Positions 25,996 through 33,822 of a stretch of 33,822 nucleotides of DNA are shown here, piece by piece. Below the pieces are notes generated by a model. It searched no databases. It worked only from the letters and a program-made list of their open reading frames with translations, and was not told where the DNA came from. The DNA comes from Lutibacter sp. (GTDB taxonomy: Bacteria; Bacteroidota; Bacteroidia; Flavobacteriales; Flavobacteriaceae). Both the position numbers and the translations under genes were made by a program. The DNA lies in the NCBI GenBank assembly GCA_030694935.1, contig JAUYUA010000052.1, forward strand, positions 1-33,822, given 5' to 3'. Within the stretch, counting starts at the first letter, position 1; each line of letters begins with the position of its first letter.

Positions 25996-27911
25996 ATCAT
26001 TTGGGCTAAATTATACCTAATATTTAACAAATCTTGAACATCTCTAATAGGTTTAAAACATCCTTTTAAACTTAATTTTTCCGATTTGCTAAGTTTATTT
26101 AGATCCACATACCTTCCCGAATCATTGTTTGTCAATCCTTGTTGCGTGCGAAATTGCAACAATATTTTAAAGGAATCAATGCACGATAAATATAAATCCT
26201 CATTTTTTGGTTCAGCCTTTGCCAATTTTTTAAATCTGGAAATGGTATTGTTTTTATCTTTAATGCTATGAGATAGCGTAAGCAAGCGTGCTGCATCCAC
26301 CAAAGGCATCAAAGCCCTGCTTTTTATGTCGAATTGGTCTTTGTGCTCTCCGTCGTTTTCAACCAAAAATTGTCTGAAAAACCCAATTGGCGGCGGGTTT
26401 CTGAGTGCATTTCTTCCCATGAAATTGAGAAATATTTCAAAAGATTCTATGGATTTAAAAATACTTTCAGACATTTCATATACCAGCTTTTTATCCCCAA
26501 AAACCAAATCGAAGTCGAAAAATATGGTACACATCATCATGGCATCTTCCGTGGGGGTTTTAATCCAGCTATCAAACTGATTTTTCCATTCGGAAAGCGA
26601 CAAGCACCATTTTGGATTACTTGCCATCATATCCGCAGGGCAATATTCAAAACCAATGACGTTCAGTTTTTCGGTGATTTTTTTGGCAAGCTGCAAAAAA
26701 TACTGTTTAGTGGGCTGGTATTTTTCGGAAGGAACATCTTCAAAAACCAAAGCGTTGTCCTGGTCGGTCATCAGCAATTGCTCTTTTCGGCCTTGGCTTC
26801 CCAACGCCAGCCATCCAAATTTTACAGGAGGTTCTTTGTCCATTTCTTCCAAAGAAAGTTCGATGGCTTTAATGGTGATGGCTTCATTTATTTCAGAAAT
26901 AATTTTTGAGATGAAGATGATTGGGATATTTTGTTCAATATATCCTTGGAGTAAATTTGAGGCTTTCTCTCTTATATATTTTAAGGAATTTACATCTTTT
27001 GCCCGAGATACTTTTTTGATGAGCAATGATGGATTGTTTCCGTGCATAACCACAATGTCATGTTCGGACAAAACACCAATTAATTCGGTTTTATTGGTGC
27101 CGTCTTTGGTGATGCACAAATGGGTAATTTTGTTTTTGATCATCGCAATTTGCGCTTCGGCCACCGTAATTTTTTGTTTAAAAGTTTTAACGGGCGATGA
27201 CATAATTGCGGTGACGCTCTCATCAATGGAAACCAGACCTGTGGCAATTTTTGAGCGCAAATCTTTATCGGTGATAATGCCGATCGGATTTTTGTTTTCC
27301 ACAATTAAAATGGAACCGACCCGTTTTTCGCTCATTATTTTAGCGGCTTCTTTGATGGTGGCCGTTTTTAAGGTGGTCACCGGATTCTTGCTGAATTCGG
27401 CACTTTGAATTTCCGTAAAACTGCTGTTTGAAGTTTGCAACATTTCAATATTTGCAAATAACTGTCCGTTTGTGCCTTTTGCATACGGCGTTTTAATGTT
27501 TGACGAAAAACTGGCAATCAAAAACTTCTTTACTTTATCGTTGGTTTCAATGATTTCTTTCAAAATTTCTACTGAAACGGCATACAAAACCGATTCTTCA
27601 TTGGCTTTAGCGCTCATTAAATACAAATCGTTTTGTATCAATGGCCGAAGTCCGAAAATATCTCCTTCATCACAAATATCAACCAATATTTGCTCATTGT
27701 CCATGTCCCTGTACAAGCCAATGGCGCCATCTTTTACCACATAAAAATGTTCGTGCGGATTTTCCTCTTGCTTAAAAACAAAATTGTCTTTTTCAATATA
27801 GGTAACTTTAACATTGGAGGCTATTTTAAAAAGCTGTTCCTTCTCTAAAACATCAAAAGGAGGGAAGTTTTTCAGGAAATCGTAAATGCGTTCGGCAATG
27901 GTATTTTTCAT
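25992..27911 (-). CDS. CNBD-CBS-CBS-nucleotidyltransferase (DUF294) protein, module copy 1
   Basis: A 639-residue cytoplasmic protein. Residues about 15-135 form a cyclic-nucleotide-binding-type domain (NPHEHFYVVKDGAIGLYRD, DEGDIFGLRPLI). Residues about 175-295 are two CBS repeats (MSEKRVGSILIVENKNPIGI, ITDKDL; KITHLCITKD). Residues about 365-500 carry the DUF294 nucleotidyltransferase core with GSQGR (371-375) and TDQDNA (382-387), giving metal-binding Asp383 and Asp385 as in GlnD. A DUF294 C-terminal helical domain follows. The phosphate cassette lacks the Glu and Arg that bind cAMP in CRP, so the effector may differ. CBS domains usually bind adenosine nucleotides. It probably transfers a nucleotide to a partner in response to such ligands; the target is unknown. 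It overlaps the exonuclease gene by four bases. Confidence 0.88.
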   Translation of the reverse strand: MKNTIAERIYDFLKNFPPFDVLEKEQLFKIASNVKVTYIEKDNFVFKQEENPHEHFYVVKDGAIGLYRDMDNEQILVDICDEGDIFGLRPLIQNDLYLMSAKANEESVLYAVSVEILKEIIETNDKVKKFLIASFSSNIKTPYAKGTNGQLFANIEMLQTSNSSFTEIQSAEFSKNPVTTLKTATIKEAAKIMSEKRVGSILIVENKNPIGIITDKDLRSKIATGLVSIDESVTAIMSSPVKTFKQKITVAEAQIAMIKNKITHLCITKDGTNKTELIGVLSEHDIVVMHGNNPSLLIKKVSRAKDVNSLKYIREKASNLLQGYIEQNIPIIFISKIISEINEAITIKAIELSLEEMDKEPPVKFGWLALGSQGRKEQLLMTDQDNALVFEDVPSEKYQPTKQYFLQLAKKITEKLNVIGFEYCPADMMASNPKWCLSLSEWKNQFDSWIKTPTEDAMMMCTIFFDFDLVFGDKKLVYEMSESIFKSIESFEIFLNFMGRNALRNPPPIGFFRQFLVENDGEHKDQFDIKSRALMPLVDAARLLTLSHSIKDKNNTISRFKKLAKAEPKNEDLYLSCIDSFKILLQFRTQQGLTNNDSGRYVDLNKLSKSEKLSLKGCFKPIRDVQDLLNIRYNLAQMM

Positions 27912-28058
27912 CTGTTTATTATTTCTTTTTTATTGGTACAGATGCAGTCGCCATTAACATTCTGCTGTGTATCAAAATTTGTTATGGCTCGTTTCATAAA
28001 ATAAATAACAATGTTAATCAATAAAGTTACAAAATTTTATGGGTTTATAAAAGTGTTT

Positions 28059-28727
28059 TTATTTGGGCAGGTGATAGTTGGTGTTTATTAAATCGAATAA
28101 GTTTAGCGCGTTGTTTTTTTTGTATTTGGCGGTTTGTTTCAGAAATAAATAGGCTGTGATCAACGCATCGCCCAAAGCAGTGTGCCGGTCGTGCATTTTT
28201 ACATTGTAAATTTCACACAATTCTTCCAGACTGAATATTTTTTTATAGGTATCCGTTTTTGCTATTTTTTTGTGGATATAATTGGTGTCCAGTTGTTTAG
28301 ATTCCAATGGGCCAACGTTTAAACGATTTAAAGCCTGATTGATCATAGTTACGTCGAACGCCGTATGATGTGCCACAATAACGGCATCATCCAAATAATC
28401 AATAAATTTAATGATGGCTTCTTCTTCACTCAACTTAATTTCATTGCCATCTTTTCTGATGCCGTGAATTTTCACGGTTTCCTTATTGAAAATAGCTTGT
28501 TTTATATAGATTTCAAATGAATCGGAAACCAATATCTTATTATTTTTGATGGCTACTGCGCCAATACAAAGGATTCGGTCATTTTCATAATCAAATCCGG
28601 TTGTTTCGGTATCAAGGGCCACAAATCTGATGTCTTCAAAATTTGCGTATTTCTGGCTGTTTTGTACCTTTTCAATATGGGTTGACCAAAATTCAGGATA
28701 GCGCTTTTTTTTGAAAAAACGAATCAT
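28059..28727 (-). CDS. DEDDh 3'-5' exonuclease, DnaQ-like (module copy 2)
   Basis: A 222-residue paralogue of the exonuclease at 25330-25995, similar from end to end (both have F-D/L-D-TETTG near 39-43 and VAHHTAFD near 118-125). Catalytic residues are Asp39 and Glu41 (ALDTETTGFD), Asp125 (AHHTAFDVTMI), His182 and Asp187 (HDRHTALGDALIT), so it should be active. The start overlaps the preceding DUF294 gene by four bases, exactly as in copy 1. About 147 bases separate its stop from the start of copy 1, and that spacer could hold a promoter, though none fits the consensus well. What the second copy adds (different partner, condition or substrate) cannot be read from the sequence. Confidence 0.9.
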   Translation of the reverse strand: MIRFFKKKRYPEFWSTHIEKVQNSQKYANFEDIRFVALDTETTGFDYENDRILCIGAVAIKNNKILVSDSFEIYIKQAIFNKETVKIHGIRKDGNEIKLSEEEAIIKFIDYLDDAVIVAHHTAFDVTMINQALNRLNVGPLESKQLDTNYIHKKIAKTDTYKKIFSLEELCEIYNVKMHDRHTALGDALITAYLFLKQTAKYKKNNALNLFDLINTNYHLPK

Positions 28728-30646
28728 ATTTGTGGAATTTGAGAGGTTTTAAAACGCAATTTTATGGCTTCCTGCACATTTTTTATGGGTTTAAAACAAC
28801 TTTTTAGTTTCAGCCTGTCGGCCTTGTTTAAGTTGTTGATATCCACAAATTTTCCATTGTCGTTATTGGCCAATCCTTGTGAAGTCCTAAATTGCAACAG
28901 AATTTTAAAAGCGTTGGCGCACGATTCAAATAAATCCCTGTTTTGAGGTTCAATTTCCATCAATTTTTCATAGCGGGCAATTGTGTTGTTCACCCTTATA
29001 TTATGATGCAATGATAAAATTCTGGCACCATCAACCAAAGGCCTGATTGCCCTGCTTTTGATGTCGAAACTATCTTTGTTTTCTCCATTATCTTCAACCA
29101 AAAATTGTTTAAAAAATCCCAGAGGCGGTGGGTTGTCTAAGGTAACTTTACCCAAAAAGCTCAAAAATATCTGATTTTTATCAATGGTTTTAAATACACT
29201 TTTTGCCATTTTGTTGTACAATGATTCATCGCCATAAACCAGTTCAAAATCAAAAAAGATAATGCTTAACAATATTTTTTCCGGAATTGGATCGGTGATC
29301 CATTCCTCAAATTGCTGTTCCCATTCTTCCAAAGAAATACACCATTTCGGATTGCTGGCCATAATGTTGGCCGGACAATAGTCGAAACCGACAATATGTA
29401 GTTTTTCGGTCACTTTTTCAGACAATTGCAAAAAGTAATTTTTTACTTGATTGTATTCGGCTGGAGCAACATTTTCAAATACCAAGGCATTGTCCTGATC
29501 GGTCATCAACAATTGCTCTTTTCGCCCTTGGCTTCCCAATGCCAGCCACGAAAATTTTGCGGGAGGTTCTTTTCCGATTTCTGAAACAGACAATCTTATA
29601 GCTTTTTTTGTGATGGCCGTATTTATTTCAGAGATTACTTTTGTCACAAAATAAATAGGGATTTCCTGTTCAAGATATCCTTTTGTGAGCTCACTTGCTT
29701 TTGTTCTGATATGTTTCAGCGTTTCGGCATCTTTGGCATTTTTTATTTCCTTAATCAGCAACGATGGACTGTTTCCCTGTGTTAAAATTAAATCTTGTTG
29801 TGTTAAAATGCCTACAAGTTCTGTTTTATTGGTGCCGTCTTTGGTAATGCATAAATGGGAAACTTTGTGCTTCAATAGCTTTATTTGGGCTTCGGCGACC
29901 GAAATGTTTTGATGAAAAGTGACCACAGGGCTGGTCATAATTTCACTCACTTTATGGGTGATTTTATACAAACCGGTTCCTATTTTGGTTTTGATGTCTT
30001 TATCGGTAATAATCCCAATTGGGATGTCATTTTCTGTAATGATAATTGAATTGATGATGTTTTTTGTCATAATGATACAAGCCGTTTGCACAGTTGTGTC
30101 CGGTGAACAGGAAATCGGATTTTTATTATAATTTGCCGATTGTATTTCTGAAAATCCATGTTCAATTTTCTGAATGGCAGAAACATTTGCAAACAATTTA
30201 CCCTTATGTTTTTCGGAAAATGGTTCGCGGGTGTTTGTGGCAAAACTTGCGATTAAAAACTGGCTTACTTTTGGGTAGTTTAAAATAATGTCATGAAATA
30301 AAGCAATTGGAATTCCATATACAATAGTTTCTTCATTGGCCGAAGCGCCCATTACATAACTTTCCTTCATTATCAGTGGCCTTAGGCCAAATAAATCGCC
30401 TTCATCACAAATGTCAAGCATTAACTTTTCATTTTCCACAAATCGGTAAAGTCGCACAGAACCCTGATAAATAATGTAAAAATGTTCGTGCGGATTGTCA
30501 TTTTGGCTGAAAATAATTTGATCTTTTTCAAAATATTGAATTTCCACATTTTGAGAAATTTCCAACAAAGTTTCGTTGGAAATCAAATTAAATGGCGGGT
30601 AATTTTTTAAAAAATCAAAAATTCTTTCAGAAATGGTATTTTTCAT
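28724..30646 (-). CDS. CNBD-CBS-CBS-nucleotidyltransferase (DUF294) protein, module copy 2
   Basis: A 640-residue paralogue of the protein at 25992-27911, with the same four-part order. The N-terminal sensor domain is clear (NPHEHFYIIYQGSVRLYRF, DEGDLFGLRPLIMKE), and again lacks the Glu/Arg of a cAMP pocket. Two CBS repeats follow (IPIGIITDKDIKTKIG; VSHLCITKDGTNKTELVG). The catalytic core LALGSQGRKEQLLMTDQDNA is identical to copy 1 over this stretch, while the CBS repeats and N-terminus differ more, suggesting a conserved reaction with separate signal inputs. The gene starts 20 bases after the acyltransferase stop, so it may be read from the M42/PlsC operon. Confidence 0.88.
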   Translation of the reverse strand: MKNTISERIFDFLKNYPPFNLISNETLLEISQNVEIQYFEKDQIIFSQNDNPHEHFYIIYQGSVRLYRFVENEKLMLDICDEGDLFGLRPLIMKESYVMGASANEETIVYGIPIALFHDIILNYPKVSQFLIASFATNTREPFSEKHKGKLFANVSAIQKIEHGFSEIQSANYNKNPISCSPDTTVQTACIIMTKNIINSIIITENDIPIGIITDKDIKTKIGTGLYKITHKVSEIMTSPVVTFHQNISVAEAQIKLLKHKVSHLCITKDGTNKTELVGILTQQDLILTQGNSPSLLIKEIKNAKDAETLKHIRTKASELTKGYLEQEIPIYFVTKVISEINTAITKKAIRLSVSEIGKEPPAKFSWLALGSQGRKEQLLMTDQDNALVFENVAPAEYNQVKNYFLQLSEKVTEKLHIVGFDYCPANIMASNPKWCISLEEWEQQFEEWITDPIPEKILLSIIFFDFELVYGDESLYNKMAKSVFKTIDKNQIFLSFLGKVTLDNPPPLGFFKQFLVEDNGENKDSFDIKSRAIRPLVDGARILSLHHNIRVNNTIARYEKLMEIEPQNRDLFESCANAFKILLQFRTSQGLANNDNGKFVDINNLNKADRLKLKSCFKPIKNVQEAIKLRFKTSQIPQI

Positions 30647-30666
30647 GAGATATCTTACTTAATAAA

Positions 30667-31425
30667 CTAATTAATTGAATTCCAGTCTTTTCTAAATCGA
30701 ATCAGTTCCTGGTCGATCTGATTTTTTGATACAGAAATTAATTCTTCTGCATTGCTTGAAATGATTGGTTCTAAATAACTTACCTTAATTTCAGTTCTCC
30801 ATTTACTGAAACATTTTAAAAAGTGCGGAATAAATGTAGCATCTCCAATCCATGCATCATCCATATTTTTATAATCGATGGCTACAGGCATCACGGGAAC
30901 ACCCAATTCTGCCGCTAAAACGAAAGAACCTGGCCTAAAATCGATGGTGGTAGGTTTGATATGGGTTGTGCCTTCTGGGGCAATAAATATGGAAAAACCA
31001 TTCTCTAAAACCACTCGAACTTCTTTTAACGTTTGGGTTCTGCTCGTTTTTTCTTCCCTGTTTACAAAAATCACACCTGTTGTTTTTGTGACACTTCCAA
31101 TTAATGGCCAAGACTCCACTTCTTTTTTTCCCACTGGAGAAGCCAAGTTGTTTTTTAAAATAACCATAGGGTCGAAATAACTTCTGTGATTAGAAACTAT
31201 TAAGCCTGAATCGACAGGTTCTTTGCCGTAAACAGTGATTTTTGATCCTAAAATGGGGTGCAAAATCCTAATGACAAAACGCCTAAGCAAAATGCCACGT
31301 TCCAATTTTTTTTCTTTGCTTTTATAAAAAACACTTATTACCAACAATAAACAAAAGAAGAACACTGCAACCATTATAAACAAAAACAGCCTTCCAATTG
31401 CCAATAAACCTCCGATTATCGCCAT
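30667..31425 (-). CDS. 1-acyl-glycerol-3-phosphate acyltransferase family protein (PlsC-like)
   Basis: A 252-residue membrane-bound acyltransferase. An N-terminal helix (LFLFIMVAVFFFCLLLVISVF, about 13-33) is followed by the catalytic NHRSYFD motif (His80, Asp85), the glycerophosphate-binding region GVIFVNREEK (117-126) and the APEGTTH motif (149-155). This is the order in the PlsC/LPLAT family, which adds a second fatty acyl chain to lysophosphatidate or acylates related lipids at the inner membrane. The exact acceptor is not certain because Bacteroidota carry several such enzymes, including ones for amino-acid lipids. Its ATG directly follows the TAG stop of the peptidase gene with no gap, and the DUF294 gene starts 20 bases after its own stop, so the genes may form one operon. 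Confidence 0.88.
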   Translation of the reverse strand: MAIIGGLLAIGRLFLFIMVAVFFFCLLLVISVFYKSKEKKLERGILLRRFVIRILHPILGSKITVYGKEPVDSGLIVSNHRSYFDPMVILKNNLASPVGKKEVESWPLIGSVTKTTGVIFVNREEKTSRTQTLKEVRVVLENGFSIFIAPEGTTHIKPTTIDFRPGSFVLAAELGVPVMPVAIDYKNMDDAWIGDATFIPHFLKCFSKWRTEIKVSYLEPIISSNAEELISVSKNQIDQELIRFRKDWNSIN

Positions 31426-32511
31426 CTATTTAAAATAACTGAATGTTTCGCCTTCTTTAATGTTTAGCAAGGTTTCGTATATTAATTTAATCACATTTTC
31501 AACATCGTCTTTGTGCACCATTTCTACTGTTGTATGCATATAGCGCAACGCCAGTGAAATTAAGGCCGAAGGAACGCCGCCATTGCTGTAGGCAAATGCA
31601 TCGGTGTCTGTACCTGTACATCCTGAAGAAGCCATTCTTTGAAACGGAATTTTTTTATCAACAGCTGTGTTCACGATCAATTCACGCAAATTATGCTGAA
31701 TGGCAGGCGCATAGCTTATAACTGGCCCGCTGCCAGATAGCGTTTCTCCCTCTTTCTTTTTGTCAATCATTGGCGTTGAGGTGTCGTGACAAACATCGGT
31801 AATGATCGCAATATTTGGTTTGATGGTATGCGTAATCATTTCAGCGCCACGCAATCCAATTTCCTCCTGAACAGAATTTGTGATATACAGTCCAAAAGGC
31901 AGTGTTTTTTTATTTTCTTTCAACAAACGCGCAACTTCGGCAATCATAAATCCGCCCATTCTGTTGTCGAGCGCCCTGCAAACAAAATTATTTTTGTTTA
32001 AGATAAAGAAGGTGTCAGGATACGTGATTACACAACCCACATGTACGCCCAATGCTTCAACTTCTTCTTTATTTTTACAGCCGGTGTCAATAAATATATT
32101 GAGCATTTGCGGTGCTTCTTCTTTCGCTTTATCCCTCGTGTGAATGGCCGGCCAACCGAACACGCCTTTAACGATGCCCTTTTTTGTGTGAATATTTACA
32201 ATTTTTGAAGGCGCAATTTGATGGTCGCTTCCACCGTTTCTAATCACATAAATTAATCCTTCAGGCGTAATATAGTTTACATACCAAGAAATTTCATCGG
32301 CATGTCCTTCAATTACCACCCTAAACGTTGCATCCGGATTGATGACACCAACGGCGGTTCCATAACTGTCTGTTATAAAGGTGTCAACATAAGGTTTTAA
32401 ATAATCCATCCAAATTTTTTGGCCTTCACTTTCATAACCTGTAGGCGATGCATTGTTCAAATATCTTTCTAAAAAGTCGATTGATTTCTTATTCAATATA
32501 GATTTGCTCAT
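31426..32511 (-). CDS. M42 family metallopeptidase (aminopeptidase)
   Basis: A 361-residue cytoplasmic dinuclear-metal peptidase of usual length. Metal and catalytic motifs are visible in order: EGHADEISW (His70, Asp72), ALDNRMGG (Asp182 bridging), VQEEIGLRGA (Glu216/Glu217 general base and ligand), ITDVCHD (Asp239) and YMHTTVEMVHKDD near the C-terminus. M42 enzymes (FrvX, glutamyl or deblocking aminopeptidases) trim N-terminal residues from peptides, often as dodecameric tetrahedra. The same gene next to a divergent DUF4294 gene is common in Flavobacteriaceae, from memory. It is the first gene of a minus-strand run; 156 bases separate it from the divergent gene. Confidence 0.93.
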   Translation of the reverse strand: MSKSILNKKSIDFLERYLNNASPTGYESEGQKIWMDYLKPYVDTFITDSYGTAVGVINPDATFRVVIEGHADEISWYVNYITPEGLIYVIRNGGSDHQIAPSKIVNIHTKKGIVKGVFGWPAIHTRDKAKEEAPQMLNIFIDTGCKNKEEVEALGVHVGCVITYPDTFFILNKNNFVCRALDNRMGGFMIAEVARLLKENKKTLPFGLYITNSVQEEIGLRGAEMITHTIKPNIAIITDVCHDTSTPMIDKKKEGETLSGSGPVISYAPAIQHNLRELIVNTAVDKKIPFQRMASSGCTGTDTDAFAYSNGGVPSALISLALRYMHTTVEMVHKDDVENVIKLIYETLLNIKEGETFSYFK

Positions 32512-32611
32512 ATTTATTTACATATTTTTTACAATCGCAAGATAGTAAAATGTTATTTATGGCTTCAATTTATATCTCCTATTTACTTTAAAAAAAAACC
32601 GGTAGAGATCA

Positions 32612-32642
32612 TTGAAATATTTTTTTGAATGTTGTAAATTTG
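32612..32642 (+). promoter_or_regulatory. Consensus Bacteroidota promoter for the DUF4294 gene
   Basis: TTG (32612-32614), a 20-base spacer and TAAATTTG (32635-32642) match the Bacteroidota primary promoter at its best spacing. The -7 box ends 28 bases before the ATG at 32671, leaving a short leader. Confidence 0.7.
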
Positions 32643-32670
32643 GAACTCTTTTTGATAAGCATATTAATTG

Positions 32671-33366
32671 ATGAAAAATAAAGCGAAAAAGTTTTTGTTG
32701 CTGCCTCTCCTATTTATAGGTACGTTTCTCTTTGCCCAAGAAGAAAAGGATTCTATTCCTTTGCTCGAACGCTATACCATTTTTGAGGGCGATACATTGC
32801 TGATTGAGTTGGATGAGGTTTTCTTGTTAAAAACCTTAAAATTTAAAACAGATTATGATCGTCGCTATTATATATGGTATCGCAAAAAAACATTAAAAGC
32901 CTATCCTTATGCAAAATTGGCAGCCGACAGGCTGGAAACTTTGAATGAAAGATTGGAAAAAATAAAGTCTAACAGAAAGAAAAAAGAATACATCAAAGTA
33001 ATTCAAAATTATATGGAAGGTGAATTTACCGACCAGCTCAAAAAATTAACAAGAACAGAAGGAGAGATATTGATTAAATTGATGCACAGGCAAACTGGGC
33101 AAACTGCTTATGATTTGGTGAAAGATTATCGCAGTGGCTGGAAAGCATTTTGGTATAATACCACCGCAAATATGTTTAAATTGTCTTTAAAAGATAAATA
33201 TGACCCTGTTCATAATAAAAATGATTTTTTAGTTGAAGACATTTTGCAACGTGCTTTTACCGCAGGAATTTTAGAACCACAGCCCTCAAAAGTCGATTTT
33301 GACTACTATGAATTGGGCACAAGTTGGATTGTTGCCCCAAGGCCTGTCAAGAAAAAAGGTAAATAA
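32671..33366 (+). CDS. DUF4294 domain secreted protein
   Basis: A 231-residue protein with a signal peptide (MKNKAKKFLLLPLLFIGTFLFAQ, cleavage likely after FA). The mature part has a short beta-rich start (YTIFEGDTLLIELDEVFLL), then a mostly helical, Lys/Arg/Tyr-rich region (YAKLAADRLETLNERLEKI, LTRTEGEILIKLMHRQTGQ) that matches the DUF4294 family of Bacteroidota. Function is unknown; the location is envelope or exterior. A TTG codon precedes the ATG directly, so the frame could start at 32668, but the ATG at 32671 is the natural choice. It has its own promoter and is divergent from the M42 peptidase gene. Confidence 0.85.
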   Translation: MKNKAKKFLLLPLLFIGTFLFAQEEKDSIPLLERYTIFEGDTLLIELDEVFLLKTLKFKTDYDRRYYIWYRKKTLKAYPYAKLAADRLETLNERLEKIKSNRKKKEYIKVIQNYMEGEFTDQLKKLTRTEGEILIKLMHRQTGQTAYDLVKDYRSGWKAFWYNTTANMFKLSLKDKYDPVHNKNDFLVEDILQRAFTAGILEPQPSKVDFDYYELGTSWIVAPRPVKKKGK

Positions 33367-33514
33367 TAAATTCATTCGTATTGCGTAATTGAAATAAATT
33401 ACCTACTTTAGTAGCCCGCTTTAATAAAAATAAACTCCGATTTTATTTTTTTAGCTCTGTAAACAGCTTGATTTCAATCACTTGTTTTTTCATCAAAAAA
33501 AAGGCATAAAAAAC

Positions 33515-33558
33515 TTGTAAATGAATAATAAAAGGGATTACATTTGCCACCGCTAATA
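33515..33558 (+). promoter_or_regulatory. Tandem promoter unit 1
   Basis: TTG (33515-33517), a 21-base spacer and TACATTTG (33539-33546), followed by the start region CCACCGCTAATA. The match to the Bacteroidota promoter form is good, and the start region resembles the one after units 2 and 3. Confidence 0.6.
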
Positions 33559-33626
33559 AGGAAAGGTATTGGCTTAAGTTCATTAAGGAAGTGTAAAGAA
33601 AGCATTAAAAAAAAGATTAAATTTTA

Positions 33627-33668
33627 TTAGTTTTATAAATAAAAGTTTCTAAATTTGCACCCCGCTAG
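33627..33668 (+). promoter_or_regulatory. Tandem promoter unit 2
   Basis: TAAATTTG (33650-33657) is followed by CACCCCGCTAGC. The -33 box is weaker (TTAG at 33627-33630, 19-base spacer). The flanking AT-rich stretch resembles that of unit 3. Confidence 0.5.
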
Positions 33669-33765
33669 CGATTGATGATCGGAAAGAGATTATAGATTTA
33701 AGAGTAGGGAAAAGTTCATTAAAAAGGCTGCAAAAAACTTTAAAAAATAAAAAATCAAATTTTAT

Positions 33766-33808
33766 TTGGTCAATATAAAATAAGGTTTTACATTTGCACC
33801 CGCTTAGA
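33766..33808 (+). promoter_or_regulatory. Tandem promoter unit 3
   Basis: TTG (33766-33768), a 20-base spacer and TACATTTG (33789-33796), followed by CACCCGCTTAGA. It is the best of the three matches and lies 26 bases from the window edge. Confidence 0.65.
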
Positions 33809-33822
33809 GAGGCAAGGGAAGT

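Larger units (their letters stand above)
33367..33822. other. Non-coding leader region with tandem promoters, reaching the window edge
   Basis: No gene is visible in these 456 bases. The last 310 hold three promoter-like units listed separately. The arrangement, and the G/C-containing start region after each -7 box, suggest that a stable-RNA operon (rRNA or tRNA) begins beyond position 33822. That is an inference; no RNA gene sequence is within the window. Confidence 0.55.

Noticed and set aside
26656-27408. A 250-codon open frame on the plus strand.
   Set aside because: It lies wholly antisense to the DUF294 gene, whose domains are clear; its translation has no recognisable domain.
25330-30646. 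Antiphage or toxin-antitoxin system made of nucleotidyltransferase and nuclease.
   Set aside because: The DUF294/CBS/CNBD form is a housekeeping-type family found beside acetate transport genes; there is no toxin-like size or mobile context.

Overview
The window is low-GC DNA from a member of the Bacteroidota, most probably a marine-type Flavobacteriaceae. This rests on the gene families present (DUF4294 protein, M42 peptidase, DUF294/exonuclease pairs, gltBD layout), the general lack of Shine-Dalgarno sites, and several promoters of the Bacteroidota form TTG-N17-23-TAnnTTTG. No rRNA or tRNA gene, CRISPR array or intact insertion sequence is visible.

Left part (1-13.5 kb, all on the minus strand): a truncated secreted protein; an OB-fold-type lipoprotein paired with a PepSY-type membrane protein; a class V aminotransferase (alanine-glyoxylate/serine-pyruvate type); an AbgT-family transporter; a DUF485 + ActP-type acetate symporter pair whose symporter carries a large extra soluble segment; two REP-like hairpins; and the glutamate synthase operon gltB-gltD.

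Centre (13.9-25.3 kb, plus strand): what looks like one small-carboxylate (acetate/propionate) locus. It holds an IS1-InsA-like zinc-ribbon/HTH protein without a transposase domain, an outer-membrane porin, a DUF4212 + VC_2705-type sodium:solute symporter pair, an intrinsic terminator, a DUF3311-like small membrane protein, a CrbS-like sensor kinase (SLC5 transporter domain-STAC-HisKA-HATPase), a receiver-only response regulator, a repeat-rich spacer, a 72-residue membrane protein and a 1274-residue fusion of two complete acyl-CoA synthetases (PrpE-like then Acs-like). The cluster could import, sense and activate short-chain acids.

Convergent part (25.3-32.5 kb, minus strand): a two-gene module, present twice in tandem, encoding a CNBD-CBS-CBS-nucleotidyltransferase (DUF294) protein and a DEDDh 3'-5' exonuclease. 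Upstream of it, in what may be one operon, are a PlsC-type acyltransferase and an M42 metallopeptidase. From memory, the same kinds of genes (DUF294 protein, exonuclease, acetate symporter) sit together under CrbS/CrbR-type control in gammaproteobacteria, so the neighbourhood is probably functional.

Right edge (32.6-33.8 kb): a DUF4294 secreted protein with a near-consensus promoter, then 456 bases without a gene. That stretch contains three consecutive promoter-like units with almost the same start region, the arrangement expected just upstream of an rRNA or tRNA operon beyond the window.

The points most worth attention are the synthetase fusion, the duplicated nucleotidyltransferase/exonuclease module, the two-component system with no visible DNA-binding output beside an InsA-like protein, and the tandem promoter array.
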